DNA from: JAABTH01 sp964390725
GTDB lineage: Bacteria; Bacillota; Dethiobacteria; DTU022
Assembly (NCBI GenBank): GCA_964390725.1
Contig: CAYMIW010000002.1
Location: 1-64,000, forward strand
DNA length: 64,000 bases
Direction: 5' to 3'
The notes under the pieces were generated by a model. That model had not been told where the DNA came from, did not search any database, and worked only from the letters and a program-made list of their open reading frames with translations. A program made the translations under genes and the position numbers. Below, piece by piece: positions 25,335 through 34,163 of the stretch; positions within the stretch are counted from its first letter, which is position 1; each line of letters opens with the position of its first letter.

Positions 25335-26999
25335 TTAAAATATGGGCTTTTCTCGGTATTCACCAAAAACTTCTTTAAGCGCTGTAACAATTTCTCCCTC
25401 AGTAGTATACACTTTAACTGCATCTAAAATCATTGGGATTAGGTTTTCATTACCGCTTGCTGCTTTTTTCAACCTCAATAAACAGTTTACTACAGCCTGG
25501 TTATCTCGTCTCAACTTTAAATCTTTGAGCCTGCCGACCTGCTTATTTTCAATTAATGGATTAATTTTAAGAAGATCAACTTCTGTTTGATCATTGCTAC
25601 AAAAATGATTAACTCCAACCATTACTCGATCTTTACGGTCTACTGCCTGCTGATATTTATAGGCGGCATCAGCTATCTCTTGTTGAAAGAACCCATGTTC
25701 TATTGCAGGCAGCACCCCTCCCAGCTGATCTATTTTTTCAAAATATTGCTCTACTTCTGCATCCAATTCATTGGTAAGAGTTTCGATAAAATAAGATCCG
25801 CCCAGAGGGTCAATAGTATTGGTAACACCACTTTCACAGGCAATAATTTGTTGAGTACGAAGAGCGATTTTCACTGCTTTTTCAGTAGGCAAAGCTAATA
25901 CTTCATCCATTGAATTGGTGTGTAACGACTGGGTGCCGCCTATTATTGCAGATAATGCCTCAAGAGCAGTACGCACAATATTATTTTCAGGTTCGCTGGC
26001 AGTTAAACTACAACCCGCAGTTTGGGTATGGAATCTCAGTGATAGTGTTCGGTGATCTTTCGCTCCGTAATTATTCTTCATTCTCCTCGCCCATATGCGT
26101 CTTGCGGCTCGATATTTGCAGATCTCTTCGAAAAAATCTATGTGAGCATTAAAGAAAAATGAAAGCCGGGAGCCAAATTTGTCTATATCAAGACCTGCCT
26201 TGATCCCAGCTTCGACATAAGTAAAACCATTTGCAAGAGTAAAAGCCAGTTCCTGCACAGCCGTAGAACCGGCTTCACGAATATGATAACCGCTTATGCT
26301 AATCGTATTCCATTGCGGTACATGATCAGCAGCAAAAGAAAAAATGTCAGTAATCAATCTTATGGATGGTTCTGGTGGGAATATCCAAGATTTCTGAGCT
26401 ATATACTCTTTCAATATATCGTTTTGAATAGTTCCGCCGAGGTTGTTTAATTTTATGCCCTGTTTTTCAGCATTAGCTAAATACATACACCAAAGTATTG
26501 ATGCAGGGCCGTTAATGGTCATTGAAGTAGTAATTGAATCAACAGCTATGCCATTAAACAAGGTTTCCATATCATCGAGAGAATCTATCGCTACTCCACA
26601 ACGGCCGACTTCTCCAAAAGCACGTTCGTGATCTGAATCGAAGCCCATAATCGTTGGCAGATCAAAAGCAACACTTAGTCCTGTTTGACCTTGATTCAGC
26701 AGATACTGATAGCGCTTATTAGACTCAAGGGCATCTCCAAATCCTGAAAACTGGCGCATTGTCCAAAGACGACCCCGGTACATACTGGGATGAATTCCTC
26801 TCGTATAAGGGTATTCACCTGGGAGACCTATGTCTCTGTCATAATCAAGTATTTTAAGATCGACTGGAGTATAAAGAGATAGTATGTTTTTTCCGGAAAC
26901 AGTAAGAAAAGCATCATTTCTCTCCTGGCATTTTGGGGAACCATTAATCCATAACTTCAATCTGTCCTCGGTAGTTGTTCGGTTGTTATTTTTGCTCAA
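25335..26999 (-). CDS. icmA: acyl-CoA mutase large subunit, isobutyryl-CoA mutase signature
   Basis: A 554-residue TIM-barrel catalytic subunit that rearranges a CoA-thioester carbon skeleton by radical chemistry with adenosylcobalamin. Landmarks are YPYTRGIHPSMYRGRLWTMRQ, TIQNDILKE and SISGYHIREAGS, with the conserved His. The two substrate-sorting positions read Phe84 (RQFSGF; Tyr89 in P. shermanii methylmalonyl-CoA mutase) and Gln202 (YIAQKSW; Arg207 there). Phe plus Gln is the isobutyryl-CoA mutase pair, so the substrate is probably isobutyryl-CoA, giving n-butyryl-CoA. Start is TTG 26999 with GAGGA upstream. No MeaB-like chaperone gene is nearby. Confidence 0.85.
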   Translation of the reverse strand: MSKNNNRTTTEDRLKLWINGSPKCQERNDAFLTVSGKNILSLYTPVDLKILDYDRDIGLPGEYPYTRGIHPSMYRGRLWTMRQFSGFGDALESNKRYQYLLNQGQTGLSVAFDLPTIMGFDSDHERAFGEVGRCGVAIDSLDDMETLFNGIAVDSITTSMTINGPASILWCMYLANAEKQGIKLNNLGGTIQNDILKEYIAQKSWIFPPEPSIRLITDIFSFAADHVPQWNTISISGYHIREAGSTAVQELAFTLANGFTYVEAGIKAGLDIDKFGSRLSFFFNAHIDFFEEICKYRAARRIWARRMKNNYGAKDHRTLSLRFHTQTAGCSLTASEPENNIVRTALEALSAIIGGTQSLHTNSMDEVLALPTEKAVKIALRTQQIIACESGVTNTIDPLGGSYFIETLTNELDAEVEQYFEKIDQLGGVLPAIEHGFFQQEIADAAYKYQQAVDRKDRVMVGVNHFCSNDQTEVDLLKINPLIENKQVGRLKDLKLRRDNQAVVNCLLRLKKAASGNENLIPMILDAVKVYTTEGEIVTALKEVFGEYREKPIF

Positions 27000-27197
27000 T
27001 ATTTTAATCCTCGCTTTTCAAATTGACCTTCACTTGTTATATTCAATTTGCTTTACTTTTACATTGTTTTATAACACCGGTAATACTTTTTCACTGGCAA
27101 CAGAAGATGCCGAATGAGATTTGGTAGTTTTTGCACCGAGTTTTGTTCGAACGTTTTTAAATAAACCTGCTGACTTAGAAGCTTTTTCAATCCATAT

Positions 27198-27434
27198 CTA
27201 TCCACATGATTCTTTTGTGAACCCTTTACTTATAGTAAAAACGAGATCTGGACAAACCTGATAACAATTGGCACAGCCAATACATTTATCTTGCTCAATC
27301 ACTGTTATAAAACAATAGCCGTGGGTATTAACAGTATCTCCCAGTGACAATATGTTTTTAGGGCAAAAGCAACAACATAGGCCACACCCTTTACATAGCT
27401 CTTTATTAATATGCAGTTTTACTTTATATGCCAT
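27198..27434 (-). CDS. two-[4Fe-4S] ferredoxin, delta-type subunit of 2-oxoacid:ferredoxin oxidoreductase
   Basis: A 78-residue iron-sulfur protein with two clusters: CKGCGLCCCFCP (residues 14-25) and CIGCANCYQVCP. This is the KorD/VorD layout that passes electrons from the thiamine enzyme to free ferredoxin. It lies directly after the leucine dehydrogenase gene (4 bp gap), apart from the alpha, beta and gamma subunit genes but in the same operon direction. The first motif contains three adjacent cysteines (CCC), which is slightly unusual. Confidence 0.9.
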   Translation of the reverse strand: MAYKVKLHINKELCKGCGLCCCFCPKNILSLGDTVNTHGYCFITVIEQDKCIGCANCYQVCPDLVFTISKGFTKESCG

Positions 27435-27438
27435 TGTT

Positions 27439-28497
27439 TCAACTCATTTCAATAGATTTTACTTTGTTTATTCTCTCCAGAGCATATAAATCAGCTGCCC
27501 GATAGGGTGGTATTTTTTTTTCTTTGGACATTCTCATTATTTTCATAACTGTGTCATGTATGCCTTCTACTTTGGTGAATACTTTTTGACGATCATATCC
27601 ACTGACTTCAGAGGCGACATTTATTAATCCACCGGCATTGATTATATAATCTGGTATATACCAAATACCTTGTTGATGTAAATAATCTCCATGTTTTTCA
27701 CATTCTAAAACGTTATTTGCAGCACCTGCGATGATCTCGCATTTTAACCTTCCGATCGTATTATCATTGACAACTGCTCCTAACGCACAGGGAGAATAGA
27801 TATTACACTTAACATTAAATATATCATCAGGCTCAATTGCAACAGCATTAAATGCACTCACAGCTCGTTTAACTTGCGACATACAAATATCCGAAACTAA
27901 TAAATTTGCGCCGTCATCATGTAAATATTGACACAAATTATAACCAACATTACCCAGCCCCTGAACGGCGATAACAAGTCCCTTCATGGTATCCGAACCA
28001 TTTAGGTAGCTGACTGCAGCTTTAATACCCTTGTAAACACCATAAGCAGTAAAGGGAGAAGGATCCCCACTTCCGGTGGAAGTGCCAACAACACAATTAG
28101 TTACCTGGTGAATAATGTCCATGTCATGCTGGTTTGTACCTACATCTTCAGCTGTTATATACCTGCCATTTAAATAATTTAATGAACGACCATAAGCCTT
28201 AAGCATTCTCTCATTTTTGTCCCTTGAGCAGTCTCCTATGAGCACCGCTTTCCCACCACCTAAGTCTAAACCACAGGCTGCTGCTTTGTATGTCATACCA
28301 CGAGCCAACCTGAGCACATCAAGCAAGGCTTCATCTTCTGATCTGTAACTCCACATCCTCGTGCCGCCAAGTGCTGGCCCTAAAGTAGTATCATGAATGG
28401 CAACTATAGCTTTCATTTTGGTTGCGGGATCAAAAAAAAATGTTATTTGCTCGTAAGGTAAGTCCTTGCAATAGTTAAAAATACCCACATATATCAT
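27439..28497 (-). CDS. leucine/valine dehydrogenase (Glu/Leu/Phe/Val dehydrogenase family)
   Basis: A protein of about 352 residues that deaminates leucine, valine and isoleucine to their 2-oxoacids with NAD+. It closely follows the leucine dehydrogenase pattern: IVAIHDTTLGPALGGTRMW, ARGMTYKAAACGLDLGGGKAV (catalytic lysines), GRYITAEDVGT, and the NAD-binding VIAVQGLGNVGYNL, then NVLECEKHGD. I place the start at ATG 28497; GTG 28488 fits the AAAGG ribosome site better, and both give the family's usual N-terminus (GIFNY). Gene order makes it the entry step of the pathway whose next enzyme is the Vor complex upstream. Confidence 0.9.
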   Translation of the reverse strand: MIYVGIFNYCKDLPYEQITFFFDPATKMKAIVAIHDTTLGPALGGTRMWSYRSEDEALLDVLRLARGMTYKAAACGLDLGGGKAVLIGDCSRDKNERMLKAYGRSLNYLNGRYITAEDVGTNQHDMDIIHQVTNCVVGTSTGSGDPSPFTAYGVYKGIKAAVSYLNGSDTMKGLVIAVQGLGNVGYNLCQYLHDDGANLLVSDICMSQVKRAVSAFNAVAIEPDDIFNVKCNIYSPCALGAVVNDNTIGRLKCEIIAGAANNVLECEKHGDYLHQQGIWYIPDYIINAGGLINVASEVSGYDRQKVFTKVEGIHDTVMKIMRMSKEKKIPPYRAADLYALERINKVKSIEMS

Positions 28498-28647
28498 CCT
28501 TTCGCTTCGAATATCCAAACCCTATCAGCAATTTAGACCGGTGCATGCCTTAATGAAATCTTAAGCGACAAATACTGCAACTTATCGAATCTAATTACGC
28601 CATGCTGAAAGCATACTTTATTGACCTGATGTTTTTTTTATTGCCAC

Positions 28648-28911
28648 TTAATTCCTGTTATTGTTAAGCTCACATAATACACCTGTAACATCAATTAGTT
28701 TCTCAATCTGCTTAATAAGATATTCAAACGGTAGGTTGCTGATAGATTCTTTAACAGTAATGATGATTAATAAGGTTGAATTTTCATTTCTATTAACTAA
28801 GACATTCTCTATAACATAATCTTGACGCCGGATAACGCCGAATACTTTAGAAATTACATCACTTTTGTCTTTAGTATAAATCACCAAGGTTTTATTCAAT
28901 GCTTTTACCAT
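28648..28911 (-). CDS. small ACT-domain protein
   Basis: An 87-residue protein with the beta-alpha-beta ACT pattern: LVIYTKDKSDVISKVFGVIRRQDYVIENVLV and later LIIITVKE with FEYLIKQIEKLIDV. It resembles the ACT half of acetolactate synthase small subunits (IlvN/IlvH), which sense branched-chain amino acids. No catalytic large subunit is nearby. Its place between the 2-oxoacid oxidoreductase and leucine dehydrogenase genes suggests a valine or leucine sensor for this pathway; that role is inference. Confidence 0.75.
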   Translation of the reverse strand: MVKALNKTLVIYTKDKSDVISKVFGVIRRQDYVIENVLVNRNENSTLLIIITVKESISNLPFEYLIKQIEKLIDVTGVLCELNNNRN

Positions 28912-28944
28912 CACTCTTCAATCAATTTTCATTTTAATGTGACT

Positions 28945-29493
28945 TCAAATGCTGCAGAGATCGTATTCATGGCCTGCTTTTAAAGCCTTAATATTGGCAT
29001 CGATAAGGTTAAGTTTGTGTGGCGGCAAAACTTCTTCAAGCGCTCTATAAATATTTTCAATATATAGAACTTTAGTGTGTTTTACAAAAGCACCAATGAT
29101 AACAAGATTAGCCACCCTGTTATCACCGAGCTCCTTAGCGATCTCACCTGCTTCTATTGAAAACAATTGATGGCTACTTGAAGGAGGTAAATTTTCTGTA
29201 GGAGTCTTGTTGAAAATAATTACACCATTGTTTTTTACGGTATGATGGAATTTATCGTATGATGGCTTATTAAAAGCCAATAATGCATCAGGTTCTTCAA
29301 TCAGAGGTGAATTAATATCTATGTCAGATATTTGGACTAAACAATGAGCTGTTCCTCCACGCATTTCAACACCATACGAAGGAACCCAGGTTACTTTTTT
29401 ACCTTCAAGCATTGCAGTATGAGCAAAAAGGTATCCGCAGAAAAGTACGCCCTGACCGCCAAAACCGGATATTACCAATCCATACTTACTCAC
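28945..29493 (-). CDS. 2-oxoacid:ferredoxin oxidoreductase, gamma subunit
   Basis: A 182-residue subunit with the family opening GLVISGFGGQGVLFCGYLFAHTA and PSYGVEMRGGTAHCLVQIS. It forms part of the CoA- and ferredoxin-linked complex that converts branched-chain 2-oxoacids to acyl-CoA plus CO2. Its GTG start overlaps the beta-subunit stop (GTGA), indicating tight coupling. The call Vor (2-oxoisovalerate) rather than Kor (2-oxoglutarate) rests on the neighbouring leucine dehydrogenase and mutase genes. Confidence 0.9.
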   Translation of the reverse strand: MSKYGLVISGFGGQGVLFCGYLFAHTAMLEGKKVTWVPSYGVEMRGGTAHCLVQISDIDINSPLIEEPDALLAFNKPSYDKFHHTVKNNGVIIFNKTPTENLPPSSSHQLFSIEAGEIAKELGDNRVANLVIIGAFVKHTKVLYIENIYRALEEVLPPHKLNLIDANIKALKAGHEYDLCSI

Positions 29494-30272
29494 AGCACAA
29501 CAGCTCCCGGATCTTTTATTTTGCCTAATTTATAAAAAGGTAGCATCTCTGTTTCTACCCATTTAATTGATTGTATGGGGGTCATGTTCCAGTTTGTAGG
29601 GCAGGTAGAAAGCACTTCAACAAAGGAATAACCCAGATTATTAAGTTGAACAAGGAATGCTTCTTTTATAGCAATTTTTGCTTTTGCAATATGATGAGGG
29701 TTCTGCGCAGAAACACGATTGACGTAAACTGCACCACCAATGTGGCTCAATAATTCAGCGACCAATACTGGCTCTCCATTGTAATCTTTTTTTCTCCCGT
29801 CAGGCGTGGTTGTGGTTCGTTGATTTAATAATGAAGTCGGAGCCATTTGTCCTCCTGTCATACCATAGCAGGCATTATTAATAAATATAGTTGTTATGGA
29901 CTCTCCACGAATTGCTGCATGGAGGAATTCAGCCATTCCGATTGAAGCGAGATCGCCATCTCCCTGGTATGTAAATACAAAATTTTTAGGATTAACTCTT
30001 TTTACACCAGTTGCAACTGCCGGTGCCCTGCCATGCGCCGCTTGAACTACATCAAAGTTGAAATAGTTGCCGGCGAAAACAGCACATCCAACCGGAGATA
30101 TCCCTACAGTAAGCTCTCTTAGATCAAGCTCATCAACTAATTCTGCAATAATGCGGTGAATAATTCCATGAGTACATCCAGCACAATAATGAGTCCTTAG
30201 ATTTGCTAATGCTTCTGGCTTAGTGTGCAATTTTTGGTTAATGACATATGCCTCCTTATACAATATAGTCAT
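29490..30272 (-). CDS. 2-oxoacid:ferredoxin oxidoreductase, beta (thiamine diphosphate) subunit
   Basis: A 260-residue TPP-binding subunit. It has YCAGCTHGIIHR, GISPVGCAVF and the metal/TPP motif YQGDGDLASIGMAE followed by NNACYGMTGGQMAPTS, all standard for the KorB/VorB family. Substrate specificity cannot be read directly. The gene is 7 bp downstream of the alpha-subunit gene and overlaps the gamma-subunit gene. Confidence 0.93.
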   Translation of the reverse strand: MTILYKEAYVINQKLHTKPEALANLRTHYCAGCTHGIIHRIIAELVDELDLRELTVGISPVGCAVFAGNYFNFDVVQAAHGRAPAVATGVKRVNPKNFVFTYQGDGDLASIGMAEFLHAAIRGESITTIFINNACYGMTGGQMAPTSLLNQRTTTTPDGRKKDYNGEPVLVAELLSHIGGAVYVNRVSAQNPHHIAKAKIAIKEAFLVQLNNLGYSFVEVLSTCPTNWNMTPIQSIKWVETEMLPFYKLGKIKDPGAVVL

Positions 30273-30279
30273 TGCATGT

Positions 30280-31332
30280 CTAATTTACAGATCTGATTAT
30301 TTCCAGTATTTCTGACACATTTGGAATCATTCCACCCATACGGCCATAAAAATGAACCGGCATTATACCATTTACCAACAACCTGACATCGTCTACCATT
30401 TGACCGGCACTCATCTCGACGACCAATACGGCTTTAGCGGAATTTATCTTTTTATTTATTATATCTTCGGGAAATGGCCAAAGTGTAATTGGCCTGATTA
30501 AACCTGCTTTAATCCCATGAGAGCGCGCCAAATTAACTGCCTCTTTTGCAATGCGAGCAGAAGTGCCATAAGCGATAAGAACAATCACTGCATCATTAAT
30601 ATGATACATTTCCGATCTTTGCTCATTTAAATGGATTTCTTTATATTTTTCTTGGAGTCTGATATTCAATGCTTCCAACTCAGATGGTTCTAGATACAGG
30701 GTGTTGATTTGATTTTTAGATCTGCCTTTACAGCCATTGGTAACCCAGAGTTTGAAGTTAAAATGTTTGTCTGTTTTTGACTTAATATCTAAATCAACCG
30801 TTTCCATCATCTGACCCAGCAAGCCATCACTCAAAATCATGACCGGTATCCGATATTTTTCGGATAAGAAAAATGAAAGCTCAGTTAGCGTGAAGATTTC
30901 TTGCACTGAAGTAGGTGCCAAGACAATCATCCTATAGTCTCCATGACCACCTCCCCTGGTAGCCTGAAAGTAGTCTGACTGAGCTGGTTGTATGCCACCA
31001 AGCCCCGGCCCTCCACGCATAACATTTACAATAACACAGGGTAATTCCGCGGCTGCTAAATATGATATCCCTTCCATTTTTAAACTTATTCCCGGACTTG
31101 ACGATGATGTCATAGCGCGGCCTCCTGCCGCAGCTGCGCCATATACCATGTTTATGGCAGAAATTTCACTTTCGGCCTGCACAAATACACCCCCGGCCTG
31201 ACGTAAATTTTTAGCTAAATATTCAGTCAATTCATTCTGCGGTGTTATCGGATAGCCAGCATAAAACTGGCAGCCTGCTGCTATAGCAGCTGCACCAATT
31301 GCCTCATTGCCCTTCATAAGAAGTGTTCCCAT
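30280..31332 (-). CDS. 2-oxoacid:ferredoxin oxidoreductase, alpha subunit
   Basis: A 350-residue subunit, first gene of the branched-chain operon. It begins MGTLLMKGNEAIGAAAIAAGCQFYAGYPITPQNELTE in outline and contains AESEISAINMVYGAAAAGGRAMTSSSSPG, the conserved substrate and dimer region, and GGPGLGGIQPAQSDY. AGGAG stands 8 nt before ATG 31332; a longer frame to 31377 adds 15 residues without a ribosome site. The matching promoter lies about 250 bp upstream, so the leader is long. Confidence 0.92.
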   Translation of the reverse strand: MGTLLMKGNEAIGAAAIAAGCQFYAGYPITPQNELTEYLAKNLRQAGGVFVQAESEISAINMVYGAAAAGGRAMTSSSSPGISLKMEGISYLAAAELPCVIVNVMRGGPGLGGIQPAQSDYFQATRGGGHGDYRMIVLAPTSVQEIFTLTELSFFLSEKYRIPVMILSDGLLGQMMETVDLDIKSKTDKHFNFKLWVTNGCKGRSKNQINTLYLEPSELEALNIRLQEKYKEIHLNEQRSEMYHINDAVIVLIAYGTSARIAKEAVNLARSHGIKAGLIRPITLWPFPEDIINKKINSAKAVLVVEMSAGQMVDDVRLLVNGIMPVHFYGRMGGMIPNVSEILEIIRSVN

Positions 31333-31583
31333 AATAACAGCTCCTATTCTCAGATGAACAGATAAAATCATATACATTACTATGAATCAGGAAATAATAT
31401 AAGCGTTGCAAGCAAGTTAAGCAAAGACCTGCTCTTAATCTGACGCAAAATAGTCGCAGTTAAGAGTTAAACCTGGCTGAGGAAATAACTGATTTTTTCA
31501 GTCAAAAGTTGCTTTTTAAACTCGGTTGGCTAAATTAAACTATCCATCGATAGGTAGTATATTATATATTCTATATTATATAC

Positions 31584-31612
31584 TATATAATACATAGAAA
31601 AGGTTTTGTCAA
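31584..31612 (-). promoter_or_regulatory. promoter of the branched-chain 2-oxoacid operon
   Basis: On the minus strand, TTGACA (31607-31612) and TATATA (31584-31589) are 17 bp apart. The sequence downstream (31552-31583) is a run of TATATTATATA-like near-palindromes, suitable as operator sites, possibly for the divergent GntR regulator. Confidence 0.65.
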
Positions 31613-32087
31613 GATCTTTTTTCAGGCTTCTTGCCGTGTTGATGATTGTGTTTTTTAACAGTCCCTGGGTGTGTAGAATGTTTTAGTTCTTAAACAACAT
31701 TGCTCCAAAGAGATCTTTCAAGTGCAAAAAAGAAGAAAGTAACAAGGAGATTGATGATGGAAGAGATTTAGATGCTGTTTATGGAGCTAAGACCTACTAT
31801 GGTGCTCGTAAAGATGGTAAGTTATGAGATACACCAACTTATTGGTTTTGCTACAAGCATTATTTAAAGGTGTCCAGATGTGCCGTTAATCTGTCCGGAT
31901 GATTCCGGATTCAGTGTCCGGTTACGGCCGAAATACGCATTTAAAAGCAAATATTGTTTTCAACGCAAATGGCTCTGCAAAGCTAATCTGTCTTTTAACT
32001 TTATTTAATATAGAATATAATTGTTTTAATGGCAGGTTTACTTCATATAAATCATGAAAATAAATATTTTGAAAGGGGATGAAGTAA
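31613..32087 (+). other. intergenic region between divergent operon and GntR gene
   Basis: No gene is supported. Around 31870-31925 there are repeated GTGTCC/TGTCCGG strings of the kind seen at ends of some insertion sequences, possibly an old transposon scar. A short open stretch near 31722-31827 has no start codon. Confidence 0.35.
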
Positions 32088-32765
32088 TTGATGCAAGTAG
32101 AAAACTTCATATCAAAACGTTCACTTACCGAGCAGCTATATGACAAGTTACGTCATGACATAACTCATAAAGCTATCAAGTGTGGAGAAAAAATTGATAT
32201 TTCAAAGCTTAAAGAGGAGCTTAACATTAGCCAAACCCCAATCCGGGAGGCAATTATTAAGCTGGAACAAGAAGGTTTGGTTGATTTTATTCCTAATGTA
32301 GGTGCCAGGGTAATCAATATTGTTCAGAAAGATGTAAGCCAGATTTTTGATGTAAACTGTATTCTTGACTGCGGAGCTATATCGCTGGCTTATCTAAGCA
32401 ATAAATTTGAAAATCTGGTTGCAGAATTAAAGAACTACACCGAAGCTCATTTAGAGCTTGCTTCATCGAATCCAACAGATGAGTACTGGAGACAAGCAAT
32501 GAGCGTTCATATTGTATTCTATAAATATGCTGATAATGATGCTTTGTATAGAGTTGCGAAGCAAATTGAGGCTAAAACAGATATTCTTTTTGGTGAATAC
32601 AACATATCAGAAAAAAATCGCTGTATTGGAGCTGAAGAACATTATGCAATTTACAAAGCTACTGAAGAATTTGATTGCCAAAAAACTATTGAGGCTATGC
32701 AAAAGCATTGGGGGAATGCTAAGCTCAGGCTGCTTAAGTGGTGCGATGATCAAGGCTATAAGTAA
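32088..32765 (+). CDS. GntR family regulator (FadR/FCD subfamily)
   Basis: A 225-residue repressor. The winged helix is at residues 10-75 (RSLTEQLYDKLRHDI, ISKLKEELNISQTPIREAIIKLEQEGLV). The C-terminal helical FCD domain follows and would bind an acid or CoA-type effector. TTG 32088 has GGGG 9 nt upstream; ATG 32091 is the alternative. It is divergent from the branched-chain operon, and AT-rich palindromes lie between them, so it likely controls that operon. Confidence 0.88.
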   Translation: MMQVENFISKRSLTEQLYDKLRHDITHKAIKCGEKIDISKLKEELNISQTPIREAIIKLEQEGLVDFIPNVGARVINIVQKDVSQIFDVNCILDCGAISLAYLSNKFENLVAELKNYTEAHLELASSNPTDEYWRQAMSVHIVFYKYADNDALYRVAKQIEAKTDILFGEYNISEKNRCIGAEEHYAIYKATEEFDCQKTIEAMQKHWGNAKLRLLKWCDDQGYK

Positions 32766-32997
32766 AATCAATTAACAGGTTTTGATCGTCAGATTGTCAA
32801 GGAGACGGGGTTGTTGAGATTTGTTGCCACCAGAATTTACTCCTTTTCACGGGCGTTATTATTGTTGAGAAGCTTCTGCCAAATATAATCACGCTAAAAT
32901 CATTTAACCAATACAGTAGAATTAATACCTTTTCTTTTGTTGATAGCAACATCACACACCGAAGGATGATACATACTATGCAGGAAAAATTATTTAA

Positions 32998-33078
32998 GAG
33001 AGGTTCATAATAACATCATTCCTTTTTTGTCTTCAGATAATCTTTTGACTTATTAAACCAAGCAAATCAATTATATCC
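32998..33078 (+). repeat. dispersed repeat, copy 1
   Basis: GAGAGGT-CATAATA-CATCATTCCTT at 32998-33024, then after about 37 extra bases GCAAATCAATTATATCC at 33062-33078. The same two blocks are contiguous near 47992-48034. It lies at the edge of the IS3 remnant. Confidence 0.6.
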
Positions 33079-33099
33079 GGCATAATACATAATAGGGTC

Positions 33100-33791
33100 A
33101 GGTCTTGCAATTCAACTGTAAACGGTAAAATAAAATGGAAGGATGGGGGGTGCAGACGTTTTCTTGGAGAAATCACACCGCCAATCCCAACTGTACTCAT
33201 TGAGCCAAGTAAGCCGGGATCTTCCAGACGTTGGCTAAAGACTAATGAGGTGTATTGCGAACCATGATCAGAAAGATGGGTAAGCTCCTTATGGGGCCTA
33301 CGATTCCAAACGGCCATGTTAAGGGCACTTACCACTAAATCAGCAACCGGTTTTTTGCTCATTGGCCAACCGGTAGCGATCCGAAAAAACAGGTCAATAA
33401 TCACCGCCAGGAAAAGCCAGCCTTCAGAGGTATCGTGCCGGGTAATATCCAGCTACCCAGAGTTGGTTAGGTTCAATTGCTGTGAAGGAATGCTCAACAA
33501 GGTCAGGATAAACCAGTCGGATCAAGTCTCTTTTTATGTGGCCGTTATTCTTACGACGATGCTCTCCGACAAGGTCTTCTTCACACATTAACCGGGTAAC
33601 CCGTTTTCCAAGCAACTAATACCAAGTTCAAATGTAAGTACGGCGTGAATTCTGGGTGCGCCGTAGGTAACTTCACTATCATCATGAATTTCTCTAATTA
33701 GCTCTTTGAGCATGATGTCTTTCAAAGATAAGGAGAAAGTTTCCGCTCTAAAATTACTCCAAGTATTGAAGTATCCACCAAAATGGGTCAA
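33100..33791 (-). mobile_element. decayed IS3-family transposase (orfB) remnant
   Basis: Three minus-strand frames together give a broken OrfB transposase. Order on the minus strand: SLKDIMLKELIREIHDDSEVTYGAPRI (helix region), then RVTRLMCEEDLVGEHRRKN and IEPNQLWVA, then VIIDLFFRIATGWPMSKKPVADLV and HLSDHGSQYTSLVF, the integrase (DDE) core. Frameshifts or stops break the gene near 33600 and 33420, and the part after SDHGSQY, including the final Glu of DDE, is not recognisable. No inverted ends were identified. It is inactive. Confidence 0.85.
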
Positions 33792-33796
33792 GTCCG

Positions 33797-34015
33797 TGAT
33801 AACGTAATTCTTTTAGATAGAACACCAATAAGTCAGGTTACCAGAGAAAATGTTCATGACCAGTTTTGCATGGTTTTACAGGATGCCTGGATATGTTGAG
33901 GGTACGATTAAAGAAAACATCGTCTTCGCAAAACAAGGGTTAGTGATGAACTGGTTATTGCCGCCGGTTTGGCTGTTGGGTCGCATCGCTTTATTCAGAA
34001 CTATATTATAGCCAA
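33797..34015 (+). pseudogene. decayed ABC exporter ATPase fragment
   Basis: Joining frames gives ILLDRTPISQVTRENVHDQF, MVLQDAWI, then GTIKENIVFAKQG and VIAAGLAVGSHRFIQNY. This is the Q-loop region of multidrug ABC exporters (compare R-x-Q-F/I-x-M-V-L-Q-D-x-W-L-F-x-G-T-I-x-E-N-I). A TGA and at least two frame changes interrupt it. Both ends of the parent gene are missing. It probably marks a deletion junction linked to the IS3 remnant. Confidence 0.75.
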
Positions 34016-34163
34016 TTTGTGCAGGACTGCATAATTAACAGTCGAAGAAACAGATCAGTAAATAAACTTCATATTGTGTTCATAATTCTGATCTAAACTT
34101 GTTTTATAAATTTTAGGGTTTCGGGTATAGATATAATGAGCAGAGGGATAGGAGAGGTGCCTT

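Noticed and set aside
25335..26999. Methylmalonyl-CoA mutase as the default name for the B12 enzyme
   Set aside because: The Phe84/Gln202 pair and the operon context favour isobutyryl-CoA mutase.
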